The notes: generated by a model from the sequence alone, not told the origin. 64,000 nucleotides of DNA from Caballeronia insecticola (GCF_000402035.1 NC_021287.1:2294001-2358000); one strand, 5' to 3'; counted from the stretch's first letter, positions 47,520 to 58,257 are shown. Translations and numbers: made by a program.

Positions 47520-48941
47520 ATGGCCGAAGCAAGCATCCCTCTTTGCGTCGACCTCGATGGCACATTGACCGCCACCGATTTGCTGGTCGAATCGTTTCTC
47601 GTGCTGGTCAAACAAAATCCGGTCTACGTTTTCTTTTGCATCGTCTGGCTGTTGCGCGGCAAAGCGAATCTGAAGGCGCAGATTGCGCGGCGCGTGCAAA
47701 TCGACGTGTCGGTGCTGCCGTATAACGCGCGTTTCGTCGATTATCTTCGCGAAGAGCGTTCGAATGGCCGCGAGCTGTATCTGTGCACGGCATCGAACCG
47801 TCAGTTTGCGGAGCAGATCGCCACGCATTTCGGCATCTTCAAGGGCGTACTGGCAAGCGACGAAGCGCGCAATCTATCCGGCCAGCACAAAGCCGGCGCG
47901 CTCACGAAGGAATTCGGCGCGCAAGGTTTCGATTACTGCGGCAACGCCCGCGCCGATGTGCCCGTGTGGAAACAGTCGCGTCAGGCGATCGTCGTGGGCA
48001 ACCGGCATATCGCGGCGGCGGCCGGGAAGGTGAATCAGACGATCGTGTTCTTCGAGGAAAAGCGCTCGCTCGTTCGTCTCACGATCAAGGAAATGCGCGT
48101 CTATCAGTGGGTGAAAAATCTGCTGATCTTCGTGCCGCTGCTCGCCTCGCATCGTTTCACGGACCCGGCGACGCTCATCGCCGCGACGCTCGCGTTCTTC
48201 TCGTTCAGCTTCTGCGCGTCGGCGGTGTATCTGCTCAACGACATGCTCGACCTCGATTCGGATCGCCGGCATGTGAAGAAGCGCAATCGGCCGTTCGCGT
48301 CGGGGCAACTGCCGCTCACGTTCGGCATGGCGCTCACGGTGACGCTGCTCGTCGCGTCCGCCGCGCTCGCCGGCCGTGTGGCGCCCGAATTCCAGCTCGT
48401 GCTCGGCGCCTATTTCATCGTGACGCTCGCGTATTCGTTTAAGCTCAAACGCATGATGCTCGTCGATGTCTTCACGCTCGCGGCGCTCTATACGTCGCGC
48501 ATCGTCGCGGGCGGCGCGGCGGCCGACATCGCGCTGTCGGACTGGCTCATCATGTTCTCGGTGCTGATCTTCCTGAGCCTCGCGATGGTCAAACGCTACA
48601 CCGAGCTTGATGCGCTGCTGCGCGACGGCAAAGTGACCGCCGCGGGCCGCGGCTACGTCACGCAGGATCTGGGCATCCTGCGTTCGTTCGGCACGGCCTC
48701 CGGATACGTCGCCGTGCTGGTGCTTGCGCTCTATCTGAATTCGTCGGATGTGCGCACGCTTTATCGTCATCCGCATGCGCTGTGGCTGCTGTTCGGGCTG
48801 CTGCTGTATTGGGTCAGCCGCGTGTGGATGCTCGCGTTTCGCGGCGAGATGCACGACGATCCGATCGTCTACGCGATCAAAAACCGTCTGAGTCTTCTGG
48901 TCATCACGCTGTGCGTCGCGACGGTCATCGCGGCGATTTGA
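47520..48941 (+). CDS. HAD phosphatase - UbiA prenyltransferase fusion
   Basis: A 473-residue protein from the ATG at 47520. Residues about 1-200 are a HAD-type phosphatase: LCVDLDGTLTATDLL with both catalytic aspartates, LCTASNRQFAEQIA, and a GNARADVPVW segment. Residues about 215-473 are a polytopic UbiA domain with YQWVKNLLIFVPL and the substrate motif NDMLDLDSDRRHVKKRNRPF. This N-D-x2-D-x3-D-R-x-H-x2-K-R-x-R-P pattern is that of the decaprenyl-phosphate phosphoribosyltransferase branch (mycobacterial Rv3806c, rhizobial NoeC) rather than quinone-type UbiA. A plausible reaction is transfer of 5-phosphoribose to polyprenyl phosphate followed by dephosphorylation by the HAD part. The GT87 gene 40 bases downstream fits as the user of that donor. 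This is inference. Confidence 0.85.
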   Translation: MAEASIPLCVDLDGTLTATDLLVESFLVLVKQNPVYVFFCIVWLLRGKANLKAQIARRVQIDVSVLPYNARFVDYLREERSNGRELYLCTASNRQFAEQIATHFGIFKGVLASDEARNLSGQHKAGALTKEFGAQGFDYCGNARADVPVWKQSRQAIVVGNRHIAAAAGKVNQTIVFFEEKRSLVRLTIKEMRVYQWVKNLLIFVPLLASHRFTDPATLIAATLAFFSFSFCASAVYLLNDMLDLDSDRRHVKKRNRPFASGQLPLTFGMALTVTLLVASAALAGRVAPEFQLVLGAYFIVTLAYSFKLKRMMLVDVFTLAALYTSRIVAGGAAADIALSDWLIMFSVLIFLSLAMVKRYTELDALLRDGKVTAAGRGYVTQDLGILRSFGTASGYVAVLVLALYLNSSDVRTLYRHPHALWLLFGLLLYWVSRVWMLAFRGEMHDDPIVYAIKNRLSLLVITLCVATVIAAI

Positions 48942-48981
48942 AGGCAGCGCCACTTACAACAATCGGATCAAGGGACTTCTC

Positions 48982-50265
48982 ATGTCCACGACGAGCACAA
49001 CCCGCAGCAAATATTCATTCCGCCTGAGCGCGTTCGCGGCGGCGCTCGCCGTGATCGCGCTTTGCCTCATCGCCGTGCGCGCGCCGCACATCTATACGGA
49101 ATTCCGTGCGAATCCGCCCGACGCCTTCAGCGATTTCAACTATTACCTCTTCGCGTTCACCACGGTGCTGCGTCATCCGGGCGAAGCATCGCTGCTCTAC
49201 GATCAGCCGAGCGTGATTGCGTTCCTGCATTCGATCGGCACGCATCATATCGGCGTCGACAGCTTCTATGCTTATCCGCCGCAGTTTGCGCTGGCGTTCG
49301 CGCCGCTCGGCGCGCTCGCTCCGCTGGCGGCGAAGCTCGTGTGGGTGAGCGTCTCGGTCGTGCTGTTCGCGCTCGGCGTGGCGATGACGGCGAAGTTCGC
49401 CTACCGCGGCGCGGATCGCGGCGTGACGCTGCTGATCGTCGCGCTCGCGCTGCTGAGCCGCCCGTTTCTCGACGATATCTACTGGGGCCAGTCGAACGAA
49501 CTGCTGTTCTTCCTGCTCGCGGCGACGTTCTTCTTCATCGACCGCGGCAACCGTTATCTCGCGGGCGTGTTTCTCGGCGTGGCGATTGCGATCAAGGTGA
49601 CGCCGATTCCCGTCGCCGGTCTTCTGCTGCTGCGGCGCGAATGGCGCACGGTCATCACGACGGTGGTGACTGCCGTCGCCATCACGATTTTTACCGGGCT
49701 GAAACTCGGCTTCAACGTGATCTGGCATTACTTCGTCGCGGACATGTCGGCGCTCAACACGAAGGGGCTGGCGATCGGCAGCGCGCCGTTCAACAACTCG
49801 CTGCGCGGCGCAATCCAGACGCTGGCGGAGAGCGCCGGCATGCAACTATCGCAGCAGGCATTGTTCGCGACGTGGCTCGTGACGGCGGTCACGGTGAGCG
49901 TGCTCGCGATGGTGCTGGTGTATCGACGAAGCGTCGACCGTCGCATGGACTTCGCGCTCGCCGCCGCGACAATGCTCGTCGGTTCGCCGATGCTCGAACC
50001 CGTCCACATGGTCGCCGCGCTGATTCCACTGGCCGTGCTGTTCGGCACGTCGTTCGAGCGTCCGGGCGTGCGGCTTTCGGCATTCGGCCCGCGCGTCGAG
50101 ATGCTGCTCGCGGCATGCGCGATTCTGATTCTGGTGTTCGCGCCGCGCAGCGCGACCTACACGCTGGCGATGTGGATCATCTACGCGCTCTGCCTCGGAC
50201 GCTATTTCCCGCCCGCCGGCGCACCTCGCGATGCGCGCGCGGGAGAAGCACGATTCGCGGCCTGA
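48982..50265 (+). CDS. GT87 family (DUF2029) membrane glycosyltransferase
   Basis: A 427-residue polytopic protein with about ten membrane helices. GT-C features include DAFSDFNYYLFAF in the first periplasmic loop, which carries acidic residues expected of the catalytic site. The DUF2029/GT87 core is WGQSNELLFFLLAATFFFIDRGNRYLAGVFLGVAIAIKVTPIPVAGLLLLRREW. GT87 enzymes use polyprenyl-phosphate-linked sugars on the periplasmic side, for example mannosyl- or arabinofuranosyl-transfer. Its place directly after the HAD-UbiA gene suggests a pentose donor. The acceptor is unknown. Confidence 0.85.
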   Translation: MSTTSTTRSKYSFRLSAFAAALAVIALCLIAVRAPHIYTEFRANPPDAFSDFNYYLFAFTTVLRHPGEASLLYDQPSVIAFLHSIGTHHIGVDSFYAYPPQFALAFAPLGALAPLAAKLVWVSVSVVLFALGVAMTAKFAYRGADRGVTLLIVALALLSRPFLDDIYWGQSNELLFFLLAATFFFIDRGNRYLAGVFLGVAIAIKVTPIPVAGLLLLRREWRTVITTVVTAVAITIFTGLKLGFNVIWHYFVADMSALNTKGLAIGSAPFNNSLRGAIQTLAESAGMQLSQQALFATWLVTAVTVSVLAMVLVYRRSVDRRMDFALAAATMLVGSPMLEPVHMVAALIPLAVLFGTSFERPGVRLSAFGPRVEMLLAACAILILVFAPRSATYTLAMWIIYALCLGRYFPPAGAPRDARAGEARFAA

Positions 50266-50269
50266 ACGG

Positions 50270-50422
50270 CTAGGCGTTGTGATCGGACTCGGGGCGCACG
50301 AGGTCGAATCCGGCGAGTGCGAGCACGCCGGACAGCACGATGAGCGCGGCGGAGTGGCGGCCGAAATAAAGCAGTGCGGCCGCCGACCAGGCCGCGAGGC
50401 AAAGGCCTGCGAAGCGTTTCAT
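50270..50422 (-). CDS. Small hydrophobic protein, possible
   Basis: A 50-residue frame starting MKRFAGLCLAAWSAAALLYFG, with two hydrophobic segments (about 4-20 and 24-41) and a short polar tail. The frame is open back to 50479, but the internal ATG gives a typical small membrane protein start. It ends four bases from the end of the convergent GT87 gene. No family is recognised, and coding status rests on composition and position only. Confidence 0.45.
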   Translation of the reverse strand: MKRFAGLCLAAWSAAALLYFGRHSAALIVLSGVLALAGFDLVRPESDHNA

Positions 50423-50616
50423 GATGGACTTCGGATGCGGTAAAAATGGCGCGGCGACGTGTCCGGTTTCCGCGCCCAAAACGCGATTCTAATTTTTTCC
50501 GAAAGGATTCGCACAAGCGGCACGGTTGCCTTTCAACCGACGAAACCGCTTCTCCGTCTCCGATCCTTTTTTGCGAATACGTTAGTTATCCGTATCGTTT
50601 AATCGATACATACGCA

Positions 50617-50660
50617 TCGAAAAAAAGCCGCACCGGCGAAACCGGTGCGGCTTTTTCACT
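50617..50660. terminator. Bidirectional intrinsic terminator by sodB
   Basis: A perfect 15-bp stem, AAAAAGCCGCACCGG paired with its complement (50622-50636 and 50642-50656), around a CGAAA loop. It lies 51 bases after the sodB stop on the minus strand. Confidence 0.93.
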
Positions 50661-50706
50661 TCCAGGCAAAAAACGTCAACCGAAGGCTTTCAGCCCATCG
50701 ATTCGT

Positions 50707-51288
50707 TTAGCCACCAAAATTCTTCGCGGCAAAATCCCAGTTCGCGATATTCCAGTAAGCCTCGATGAACTTCGGACGCGCATTACGGTAGTCGATGTAA
50801 TACGCATGCTCCCACACGTCGATGGTCAGGAGCGCCTTTGCGTCCGTGGTGAGCGGCGTGGCGGCGTTGCTCGTCGACACGATATCGAGCGTGCCGTCGG
50901 TCTTCTTCACGAGCCACGTCCAGCCCGAACCGAACGTGCCGGTCGCGACCTTCGCGAATTCTTCCTTGAACTTGTCGAACGAACCGTATTTGGCGTTGAT
51001 GGCGTCGGCCAGCGCGCCGGTCGGAGCACCGCCACCCTTCGGCGACAGGCTGTTCCAGAAGAACGTGTGATTCCAGACTTGCGCCGAGTTATTGAAGATG
51101 CCGCCCGACGACTTCTTCACGATTTCTTCGAGAGGCAGATTCTCGAATTCGGTGCCGGGGATCAGCTTGTTCAGATTGGTCACATAGGTCTGGTGATGCT
51201 TGCCATAGTGATACTCGAGCGTTTCTTCCGACATGTGCGGAGCGAGCGCGTTCTTGTCGAACGGCAGCGGCGGCAGCGTATGTTCCAT
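50707..51288 (-). CDS. sodB: Superoxide dismutase [Fe]
   Basis: A 193-residue Fe/Mn-SOD starting [20 protein letters not shown]. Metal ligands are present in [11 protein letters not shown] (His), WNHTFFW (His) and [11 protein letters not shown] (Asp and His). The residue pattern [17 protein letters not shown] and GSGWTWLV match iron-type enzymes; metal choice cannot be proved from sequence. It detoxifies superoxide in the cytosol. The longer reading to 51381 is rejected because homologues begin at MEHTLPPL. Confidence 0.96.
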   Translation of the reverse strand: MEHTLPPLPFDKNALAPHMSEETLEYHYGKHHQTYVTNLNKLIPGTEFENLPLEEIVKKSSGGIFNNSAQVWNHTFFWNSLSPKGGGAPTGALADAINAKYGSFDKFKEEFAKVATGTFGSGWTWLVKKTDGTLDIVSTSNAATPLTTDAKALLTIDVWEHAYYIDYRNARPKFIEAYWNIANWDFAAKNFGG

Positions 51289-51499
51289 GATGCGAGCTTC
51301 CTTGTCTATGTGGTTTGTAGGGACTGTGAGGAGTGAGGCAGTGGAGCATTGGATTGTAGGCGAGTTGGGAAAACCCGGCAAACCGTGTGCCCTTTATGAG
51401 AAAGATTGCTTTCCAATCGTCGGGAGCGGCGTAAAAAGTGCTCTCGCGAAGGTTTCAGGCCACGTCAAAAGTACGTTCGCGCGCGTATTGATTCGACGC

Positions 51500-52867
51500 T
51501 TAGAATTCATCTGACAGGCGCGGCTGAACATCGGCGAGAATCACGTCCGCCGAACCTTCCGCCAAGTGAACGGTCAGCGGACGCTTCGGCTTCAACGCAT
51601 TCGGCGCGCGCAATGCGCGGCCCGTTTGTGCGTCGATCAACGCGGCGTAGCCTCGCTCCAGTGTGCGCTGCGGGCTCAGCACCTGCAAGCGCGCCGCCAG
51701 CTCCGATACGCGCGCCTTCTCGCGTTCCGCGCGGCGCGCATGGGCGCTTTTCATGCTTTGCGAAAGACGCAGCAGATGCTCGCGACCGGCGGCGACATCG
51801 GGACGCCTGCGCTGCCATCGGTAATGCACGAGCGCAAAGTGCGCGCGCGCCTCGCGCACCGGCCGCGCGCCAGCCGCAACGAGACGGACGGCCAGTTGCC
51901 GCAGATGCGTGTTCTGGCGCGCGAGCCGCTCAGCCGGGCTCACGAGACGGCGCGCGAGCCAGTCGAGTTGTTGCGCGCGGCGCTCCGTCATGCGGCCGAA
52001 GCTGCGCGCGAGCGCCGCGTGACGTTGATCGAGATCGCGCAACAGCAGCACGCGCTGCGGACTGACCAGCTCGGCGGCGGCGGTGGGCGTCGGCGCGCGC
52101 ACGTCGGCGGCGAAATCCGCGATGGTGAAATCCGTCTCGTGACCGACGCCGCTCACCACCGGCAGCGCGCTCTCCGCAATCGCGCGGGCGAGCACTTCCT
52201 CGTTGAATGCCCACAAATCTTCGATCGACCCGCCGCCACGGCAGACGATCAGCACATCCACTTCGCGCCGCGCATTGGCGGCCTCGACCATCGCGGCGAG
52301 TTTCGCGCTCACGCCCGCACCCTGCACCGGCGCCGGATACACGATCACGGGCACATGCGGCGCGCGGCGGGCGAGCGTCGTGAGGACGTCGCGCAACGCG
52401 GCCGCCTGCAACGACGTCACGATACCGATGCCGCGCGGATGCGCCGGCAACGCCCGTTTGCGCTCGGCCGCGAACAGCCCTTCGCTTTCGAGTTGCGCCT
52501 TCAGCCGCAGAAACGCCTCGTAGAGCCGCCCTTGTCCGGTGCGCCGCACGGCTTCGACGTTCAGTTGCAGTTCGCCGCGCGGTTCGTACATCGTGACGAG
52601 CGCGCGCACTTCGATCCGGTCGCCTTCGCGCGGCGTGAATTCGGCGTACTGCGCGCGGCCTCGAAACATCACGCAGCGCATCTGCGCGTTCGCGTCCTTG
52701 ATCGAAAAGTACCAGTGGCCGCTCGCCGCGCGCGTGAAGTTCGACACCTCGCCCGATACCCATACGAGCGGAAACGAGCGCTCGAGCATCGTGTTGATCG
52801 CGCGATTCAGCACAGAAACCGGGATGACGGCATCGCCGCTCGGCGACGAGAGAGGATCGGAAATCAT
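51500..52867 (-). CDS. xseA: Exodeoxyribonuclease VII large subunit
   Basis: A 455-residue XseA. It has an N-terminal OB-fold ([48 protein letters not shown]), the catalytic core ([55 protein letters not shown]), a helical C-terminal region and a beta tail ([14 protein letters not shown]). It degrades single-stranded DNA together with XseB. In the second block the common GAA follows as 'LQAAALRD', a slight variant. The start at 52867 matches homologues; the reading to 52963 adds a cysteine-rich head and is rejected. Confidence 0.95.
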   Translation of the reverse strand: MISDPLSSPSGDAVIPVSVLNRAINTMLERSFPLVWVSGEVSNFTRAASGHWYFSIKDANAQMRCVMFRGRAQYAEFTPREGDRIEVRALVTMYEPRGELQLNVEAVRRTGQGRLYEAFLRLKAQLESEGLFAAERKRALPAHPRGIGIVTSLQAAALRDVLTTLARRAPHVPVIVYPAPVQGAGVSAKLAAMVEAANARREVDVLIVCRGGGSIEDLWAFNEEVLARAIAESALPVVSGVGHETDFTIADFAADVRAPTPTAAAELVSPQRVLLLRDLDQRHAALARSFGRMTERRAQQLDWLARRLVSPAERLARQNTHLRQLAVRLVAAGARPVREARAHFALVHYRWQRRRPDVAAGREHLLRLSQSMKSAHARRAEREKARVSELAARLQVLSPQRTLERGYAALIDAQTGRALRAPNALKPKRPLTVHLAEGSADVILADVQPRLSDEF

Positions 52868-53393
52868 GGCGGACCGGAAAAAGACTAGGCGCAACAGCCG
52901 ATTGTCCTGAGGGATAAGGCCGCTGCACGAGGTACGGCAGTGTAGCAAGTGTCCACACAGCAAGACTTACCGGCAAGCGCGCCGCAGCATCGCGGAGAGC
53001 CATTGCTATCGTCGTAAATCATTGATTTTAATGGATTAAATTTTTTACGATACTGCAATACCCGAAGCAACTCTTTCTTTACGCGGATACGGGGCTTACC
53101 TGCGCCAAGTTCTTCACAGAGTTATCCACAGGCGTGAGGGGCGTCGCCGCCCTATCCTGAATCATGAACTGAGCCAGAATGCCGACTGGCGCGCACGGCT
53201 CTCGCGCGCTAGAGTGCCGGGTTCCGGTAACGGCCGGCGGCGGCACGCGTCATTTGTTGTGCATTCGTTATGCGTCATCTCGCGCCGCCATCGCCGGAAC
53301 ACCGTTCAACGCCAACCGAATCCGAGGAGCTGCCGTTGCACGCCACGCCGCACCCGATTTTTTTCCCGCACGCGTCAGGCGCGAAGGCGGTCC
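52868..53393. other. Gene-free divergent region between xseA and lpxK
   Basis: A 526-base gap. Around 53025-53065 is an AT-rich stretch (GATTTTAATGGATTAAATTTTTTACG). It is followed by a perfect DnaA-box sequence TTATCCACA at 53122-53130, with a near match TTCTTCACA 12 bases to its left (53110-53118). No other boxes cluster here, so it is not an origin. In several related genomes exbB/exbD-like genes precede lpxK; none is present here. Confidence 0.5.
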
Positions 53394-54410
53394 ATGTCTG
53401 ATTTCAAACCGCCGATCGAGAACTTTCTCGCCCGCGAATGGCGCCGCCGCGGTCCGGTCGCGTGGGCGCTGACGCCCTTCGCCTGCATCTTCGGCGCGAT
53501 CGCCGCGACGCGGCGCGCCTTTTTCGAGCTCGGCTGGATCAAGCGCGTCGATCCGGGCGTGCCGGTGGTCGTCGTGGGCAACGTGACCGTCGGCGGGACG
53601 GGCAAGACGCCGACCGTCATCGCGCTCGTCGAGGCGCTGCGCGCAGCTGGATTCCAGCCCGGCGTGATCTCGCGCGGCTACGGCGCGAAAGTCGCGAAGC
53701 CGACAAGCGTCGCGCCGACTTCCGCCGCCGCGCAGGTCGGCGACGAGCCGCTTTTGATCGCGCGCCGCACGCACGCGCCGGTGTTCGTCTGCCCGGATCG
53801 CGTGGCGGCGGCGAAGGCGCTGCTCGCGGCGCATCCGAACGTCGATGTCCTCGTTTCCGACGACGGCCTGCAACACTACCGCCTCGCGCGCACGTTCGAA
53901 CTCGTCGTGTTCGACGACCGTCTGGGCGGCAACGGCTTTCTGCTGCCCGCCGGCCCATTGCGCGAGCCGATGTCGCGCCGCCGTGACGCGACGCTCGTCA
54001 ACAGCCCGTACGACCGCACGCTGCCGCCGTGGCCGGACACGTTCGCGCTCGAACTCGAATCCGGCGACGCGTGGTTGCTCGACGATCCCTCGGTGCGCCG
54101 CCCGCTCGCTCAGTTCGCCGGCGAGAAAGTGGTGGCGGCGGCGGGCATCGGCTCGCCCGAACGCTTCTTCGCGACGCTGCGCGCGGCAGGCATCGCGCCC
54201 GCGACGCGCGCCTTTCCCGATCACTATTCGTATCGCGAAAATCCGTTTGCCGGCGTGGAAGCCGACGCCATCCTGATCACCGAAAAGGATGCAGTAAAAT
54301 TTGGGGCCTGGCGCGACGCACGCATCTGGGTCGTTCCGGTGCAGGCCGTGCTTCGGCCGCGCCTCATCGCTCTTGTTGTGGAGAAACTCCGTGGACGCAC
54401 GTCTGCTTGA
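53394..54410 (+). CDS. lpxK: Tetraacyldisaccharide 4'-kinase
   Basis: LpxK, the inner-membrane kinase that phosphorylates the 4' position of the lipid A precursor. It has 338 residues from [11 protein letters not shown]. An N-terminal amphipathic/hydrophobic segment ([21 protein letters not shown]) is followed by the P-loop [50 protein letters not shown] and the late [13 protein letters not shown]. It is the first gene of lpxK-ycaR-kdsB, and its end overlaps the start of ycaR. Confidence 0.95.
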   Translation: MSDFKPPIENFLAREWRRRGPVAWALTPFACIFGAIAATRRAFFELGWIKRVDPGVPVVVVGNVTVGGTGKTPTVIALVEALRAAGFQPGVISRGYGAKVAKPTSVAPTSAAAQVGDEPLLIARRTHAPVFVCPDRVAAAKALLAAHPNVDVLVSDDGLQHYRLARTFELVVFDDRLGGNGFLLPAGPLREPMSRRRDATLVNSPYDRTLPPWPDTFALELESGDAWLLDDPSVRRPLAQFAGEKVVAAAGIGSPERFFATLRAAGIAPATRAFPDHYSYRENPFAGVEADAILITEKDAVKFGAWRDARIWVVPVQAVLRPRLIALVVEKLRGRTSA

Positions 54411-54597
54411 AATCCTCGTTTGCCCGATCTGCAAAGGCCCGCTCAGTTACGATCGCGCGGCGCAGGAACTCGTCTGCAGCGCGGACAAGCTCGCCTATCC
54501 GATCCGCGACGGCATTCCCGTGATGCTCGTCGACGAAGCGCGCCAGACCGTCGAAGGCACGCCCGTCGAGCCGCTGAAGCCCGCCGGCGACGCCTGA
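54391..54597 (+). CDS. ycaR: Trm112-family zinc-ribbon protein YcaR
   Basis: A 68-residue protein starting at a GTG (54391), 20 bases inside the end of lpxK, with GGAGA upstream. The sequence [19 protein letters not shown] followed by [21 protein letters not shown] is the UPF0434/Trm112 signature. Two cysteines of a zinc knuckle (CPIC) and one further Cys are present. Its biochemical role beside lipid A and Kdo genes is unclear, but the lpxK-ycaR-kdsB order is widely conserved. Confidence 0.93.
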   Translation: MDARLLEILVCPICKGPLSYDRAAQELVCSADKLAYPIRDGIPVMLVDEARQTVEGTPVEPLKPAGDA

Positions 54598-54615
54598 ATC
54601 ACGCGCCGAACTGAT

Positions 54616-55407
54616 ATGTCCGTTCCGTTCATCGCGGTCATTCCCGCGCGCCTCGCGTCCACCCGCCTGCCGAACAAACCGCTCGCCGATATCGGCGGCA
54701 AGCCCATGGTCGTGCGCGTCGCCGAGCGGGCGCGCGAATCGGGCGCGACGCAGGTGCTCGTCGCGACCGATTCCGACCGCGTCGTCGAAGCGGCGCGCGA
54801 TCACGGCATCGAAGTAATCCTGACGCGCTCCGATCATCCGACCGGCACGGACCGCCTGGCCGAAGTGGCCACGCGCCTCGCCTGGGACGACGACGCCATC
54901 GTGGTCAACGTGCAGGGCGACGAGCCGCTCATCGACCCGCAGCTCGTGCGCGATGTCGCGGCGCATCTCGCGGCGCATTCCTCCTGCGCGATCGCCACGG
55001 CCGCGCACCCGATTCACGATCCCGCGGACGTCTTCAATCCGAACGTCGTGAAAGTCGTGCTCGATGCGAAGGGCGTCGCGCTGTACTTCTCGCGCGCACC
55101 GATTCCCTGGTCGCGCGATCTCTGGCAGCCGCACTGGCCGGACGTCGCCGCGCTCGGCGCATTGCCCGCCGTGCCGGAAAACGTGCTGCGCCACATTGGG
55201 CTGTATGCGTATCGCGCGAAATTTCTGCGCGCTTTCCCGGCGCTCGCGCAGGCGCCCATCGAAGCCGCCGAGGCGCTCGAACAACTTCGCGCGCTGTGGC
55301 ACGGCGAACGCATCGCGGTGCGCGTGACGCAGGACGCGCCGCCGCCCGGCGTCGATACGCCCGCCGATCTCGCACGCGTCCAGGCGCTCTTCCCTCACTC
55401 CGGCTAA
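54616..55407 (+). CDS. kdsB: 3-deoxy-manno-octulosonate cytidylyltransferase
   Basis: A 263-residue KdsB that activates Kdo as CMP-Kdo for lipopolysaccharide core synthesis. Family blocks are [60 protein letters not shown] and [13 protein letters not shown], then [12 protein letters not shown] and [12 protein letters not shown]. It follows ycaR by 18 bases and ends in a terminator. Confidence 0.97.
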   Translation: MSVPFIAVIPARLASTRLPNKPLADIGGKPMVVRVAERARESGATQVLVATDSDRVVEAARDHGIEVILTRSDHPTGTDRLAEVATRLAWDDDAIVVNVQGDEPLIDPQLVRDVAAHLAAHSSCAIATAAHPIHDPADVFNPNVVKVVLDAKGVALYFSRAPIPWSRDLWQPHWPDVAALGALPAVPENVLRHIGLYAYRAKFLRAFPALAQAPIEAAEALEQLRALWHGERIAVRVTQDAPPPGVDTPADLARVQALFPHSG

Positions 55408-55474
55408 AAGCTCCGGCACAACTCGTGTATACCCCCGCCGAACGCCCATTCGGCGCGGGTCGGAGCTTTTTCTA
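55406..55474 (+). terminator. Intrinsic terminator after kdsB
   Basis: The outer stem AAAAGCTCCG / CGGAGCTTTT (55406-55415 and 55461-55470) starts at the kdsB stop codon. It encloses an inner hairpin (CCCGCCGAA / TTCGGCGCGGG) and is followed by T residues. The branched shape is unusual, but it is a probable terminator separating kdsB from adk. Confidence 0.75.
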
Positions 55475-55651
55475 TCCGCGTTATTACGGTCGCGATCATA
55501 AAGAGCCGTGGCATAATCAAGCGATTGCGCGAGCCTTCCGGTCAGCGCCACGCTCAACGTTGCGCCGCTGTCCGCAGGTGTCCGCCGTCTCCTTTAGGCC
55601 GCGCGCCCTGTCGTCGACGCCGCACGAGCCACGCTACCGGATGTCCAATAA

Positions 55652-56359
<708 letters not shown>

Positions 56360-56387
56360 AAAGCACGCTTTCGCACCGCGTTCGATG

Positions 56388-56418
56388 AAACCCGCTCTTT
56401 TTGAGCGGGTTTTTTTAC
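56388..56418 (+). terminator. Intrinsic terminator after adk
   Basis: AAACCCGCTC and GAGCGGGTTT (56388-56397 and 56403-56412) with a five-T loop, followed by a T run; 28 bases after the stop codon. Confidence 0.92.
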
Positions 56419-56601
56419 GCCCGCGCGCCCGGCATGAAGCCACATGAATCCACATGAATTCGCATGATTTCGCATGAGCGATGTGCGATTTTGCCGACGC
56501 CCGCTTCGCTACAATCGACGCGGTTCCCACAAGGACGATCATCGGCGTGAGCGGCTTTATCCCTGCCCTCGCGCGCACGAATCACATCAAGGAGAAGAGA
56601 C

Positions 56602-57360
56602 ATGGAGATGCAAGGCAACGTCTTTCTGATCACCGGCGGCGCGTCGGGTCTGGGCGAAGCGACCGCGCGGCTCGTCGCGGCGCACGGCGGCAAGGTCCTG
56701 CTCGCCGACATGAACGTCACCGCGGGCGAAGCGCTCGCGCGCGAACTGTCCGGCGTGTTCGTCAAATGCGACGTGAGCCAGGAAAGCGACGGCCAGCGCG
56801 CCGTCGATGCCGCGCTGAGTCTGGGCACGCTGCGCGGCCTCGTGAACTGCGCGGGCATCGCGCCGGCGGCGAAGACAGTCGGCCGCGACGGTCCGCACGC
56901 GCTCGATCTGTTCTCGAAAGTGATCGCGGTGAATCTCATCGGCACCTTCAACATGATCCGGCTCGCGGCCAGCGCGATGTCGAAAAACGAACCGAACGAT
57001 GCGGGCGAGCGCGGCGTGATCGTGAACACGGCGTCGGTCGCGGCCTACGACGGCCAGATCGGCCAGGCGGCCTATGCGGCGTCGAAGAGCGGCGTCGCGG
57101 GCATGACGCTGCCGATCGCGCGCGATCTGAGCAAGAGCGGCATCCGCGTGATGACGATCGCGCCGGGCCTCTTCGAAACGCCGATGCTGCTCGGCATGCC
57201 GAAGGACGTGCAGGACGCGCTCGGCGCAATGGTGCCGTTCCCGCCGCGCCTCGGCAGGCCGAACGAGTATGCGCTGCTGGTGAAGCAGATTTTCGACAAT
57301 CCGATGCTCAACGGCGAAGTGATCCGCCTCGACGGCGCGATTCGCATGCAGCCGAAATAA
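56602..57360 (+). CDS. SDR oxidoreductase, 3-hydroxyacyl-CoA dehydrogenase type II-like
   Basis: A 252-residue classical short-chain dehydrogenase. The cofactor motif is [23 protein letters not shown] with an LADMN acidic end that favours NAD. The catalytic tetrad shows in [23 protein letters not shown] (Ser, Tyr, Lys). [28 protein letters not shown] is typical of the HSD17B10/type II 3-hydroxyacyl-CoA dehydrogenase branch. It probably acts in fatty acid or branched amino acid breakdown. It has GGAGAAG upstream and its own terminator. Confidence 0.88.
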   Translation: MEMQGNVFLITGGASGLGEATARLVAAHGGKVLLADMNVTAGEALARELSGVFVKCDVSQESDGQRAVDAALSLGTLRGLVNCAGIAPAAKTVGRDGPHALDLFSKVIAVNLIGTFNMIRLAASAMSKNEPNDAGERGVIVNTASVAAYDGQIGQAAYAASKSGVAGMTLPIARDLSKSGIRVMTIAPGLFETPMLLGMPKDVQDALGAMVPFPPRLGRPNEYALLVKQIFDNPMLNGEVIRLDGAIRMQPK

Positions 57361-57375
57361 CGCGCGCCGCATGGA

Positions 57376-57408
57376 AAAAAGGCCAGCTTCGATTCGCTGG
57401 CCTTTTTC
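57376..57408. terminator. Bidirectional intrinsic terminator
   Basis: AAAAAGGCCAGC and GCTGGCCTTTTT (57376-57387 and 57396-57407) pair around an eight-base loop, between the SDR gene and the convergent sirB1 gene (stop at 57412). It serves both. Confidence 0.93.
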
Positions 57409-57411
57409 GTT

Positions 57412-58257
57412 TCAGTCGTTGTTTTGCTGCGTGCGCTGACGCAAGTCGTGGAGTTCGCTTTCGACGACCGTCGCATCTTCCGCGTCCGGACGATCTTCGA
57501 GATAGCGCTGCAGGTCTTCCAGCGCGGGGCGCAGATAATCGAGCCGCGCATACGCAAAGCCGCGATCGCGCACTTCCTCGATGCTGTTCGGCAGCGCAAT
57601 CACCAGCCGCTGCTGAACCGCGAGCAGACGCTGCCAGCGCTCCGTCTGCAAGTACACGCTCTTCAGATTGCGCAGCATGCGCGCGACGATTTCCCGCCGC
57701 GTCGCCGGCTGCAACAGCACGCGCAACGCACTGCCGATCGATTCGCCGACGCGCTGCACATACGGCTCCAGCATCTCGACCATCTGCGCTTCGGAGAGCG
57801 TTTGACCGGTCGTCGGATCGAGCATCAGATCGTGGCCGGAGGCCGCAACACGCAACAGGAAATGCCCCGGAAACGACACGCCGCGCACCGGCAAGCCGAG
57901 TTGCTCGGCCATCTCCAGATAGATCACCGCGAGCGAAATCGGAATGCCGCGCCGCCTGCGCAGCACCACATTCAGATGGCTGTTGTCCGGGTCGTAGTAG
58001 TCGTTGAGGTTGCTGGAGAAACCCAGCTCGCGGAAGAAATAACGATTGAGCGCATCGATCTTCTGCTTCACGTCGGCGTCGTCGGGAATGCGGCGGCGGG
58101 CGCGCACGACGAGTTCGTCGATTTCCGCGAGCACCGCCTGCATGTCGAGATCGGGATAGGCGTCCTGCGCAAGCGACAACGCCGCCTCCGTGAGCGGAAG
58201 ACTCTCGTCGTCCGCCATCAGCGAGGAGAAGTAATCGAGGATGCGCGTGGTCGTCAT
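57412..58257 (-). CDS. sirB1: SirB1 family protein (transglutaminase-like plus TPR-like region)
   Basis: A 281-residue protein. The N-terminal two thirds match SirB1/YchA: LNRYFFRELGFSSNLNDYYDPDNSHLNVVLRRRRGIPISLAVIYLEMAEQLGLPVRGVSFPGHFLLRV, the transglutaminase-like fold. The last 80 residues are helical repeats (LNLKSVYLQTERWQRLLAVQQRLVIALPNS). Biochemical activity is not known. The start overlaps the murJ stop by one base (TGATG-type), so it is translated with murJ. Confidence 0.9.
   Translation of the reverse strand: MTTTRILDYFSSLMADDESLPLTEAALSLAQDAYPDLDMQAVLAEIDELVVRARRRIPDDADVKQKIDALNRYFFRELGFSSNLNDYYDPDNSHLNVVLRRRRGIPISLAVIYLEMAEQLGLPVRGVSFPGHFLLRVAASGHDLMLDPTTGQTLSEAQMVEMLEPYVQRVGESIGSALRVLLQPATRREIVARMLRNLKSVYLQTERWQRLLAVQQRLVIALPNSIEEVRDRGFAYARLDYLRPALEDLQRYLEDRPDAEDATVVESELHDLRQRTQQNND

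Noticed and set aside
53025..53130. AT-rich stretch plus DnaA box as a possible replication origin
   Set aside because: Only one perfect box and one near match, and no dnaA, dnaN, parAB or repA gene nearby.
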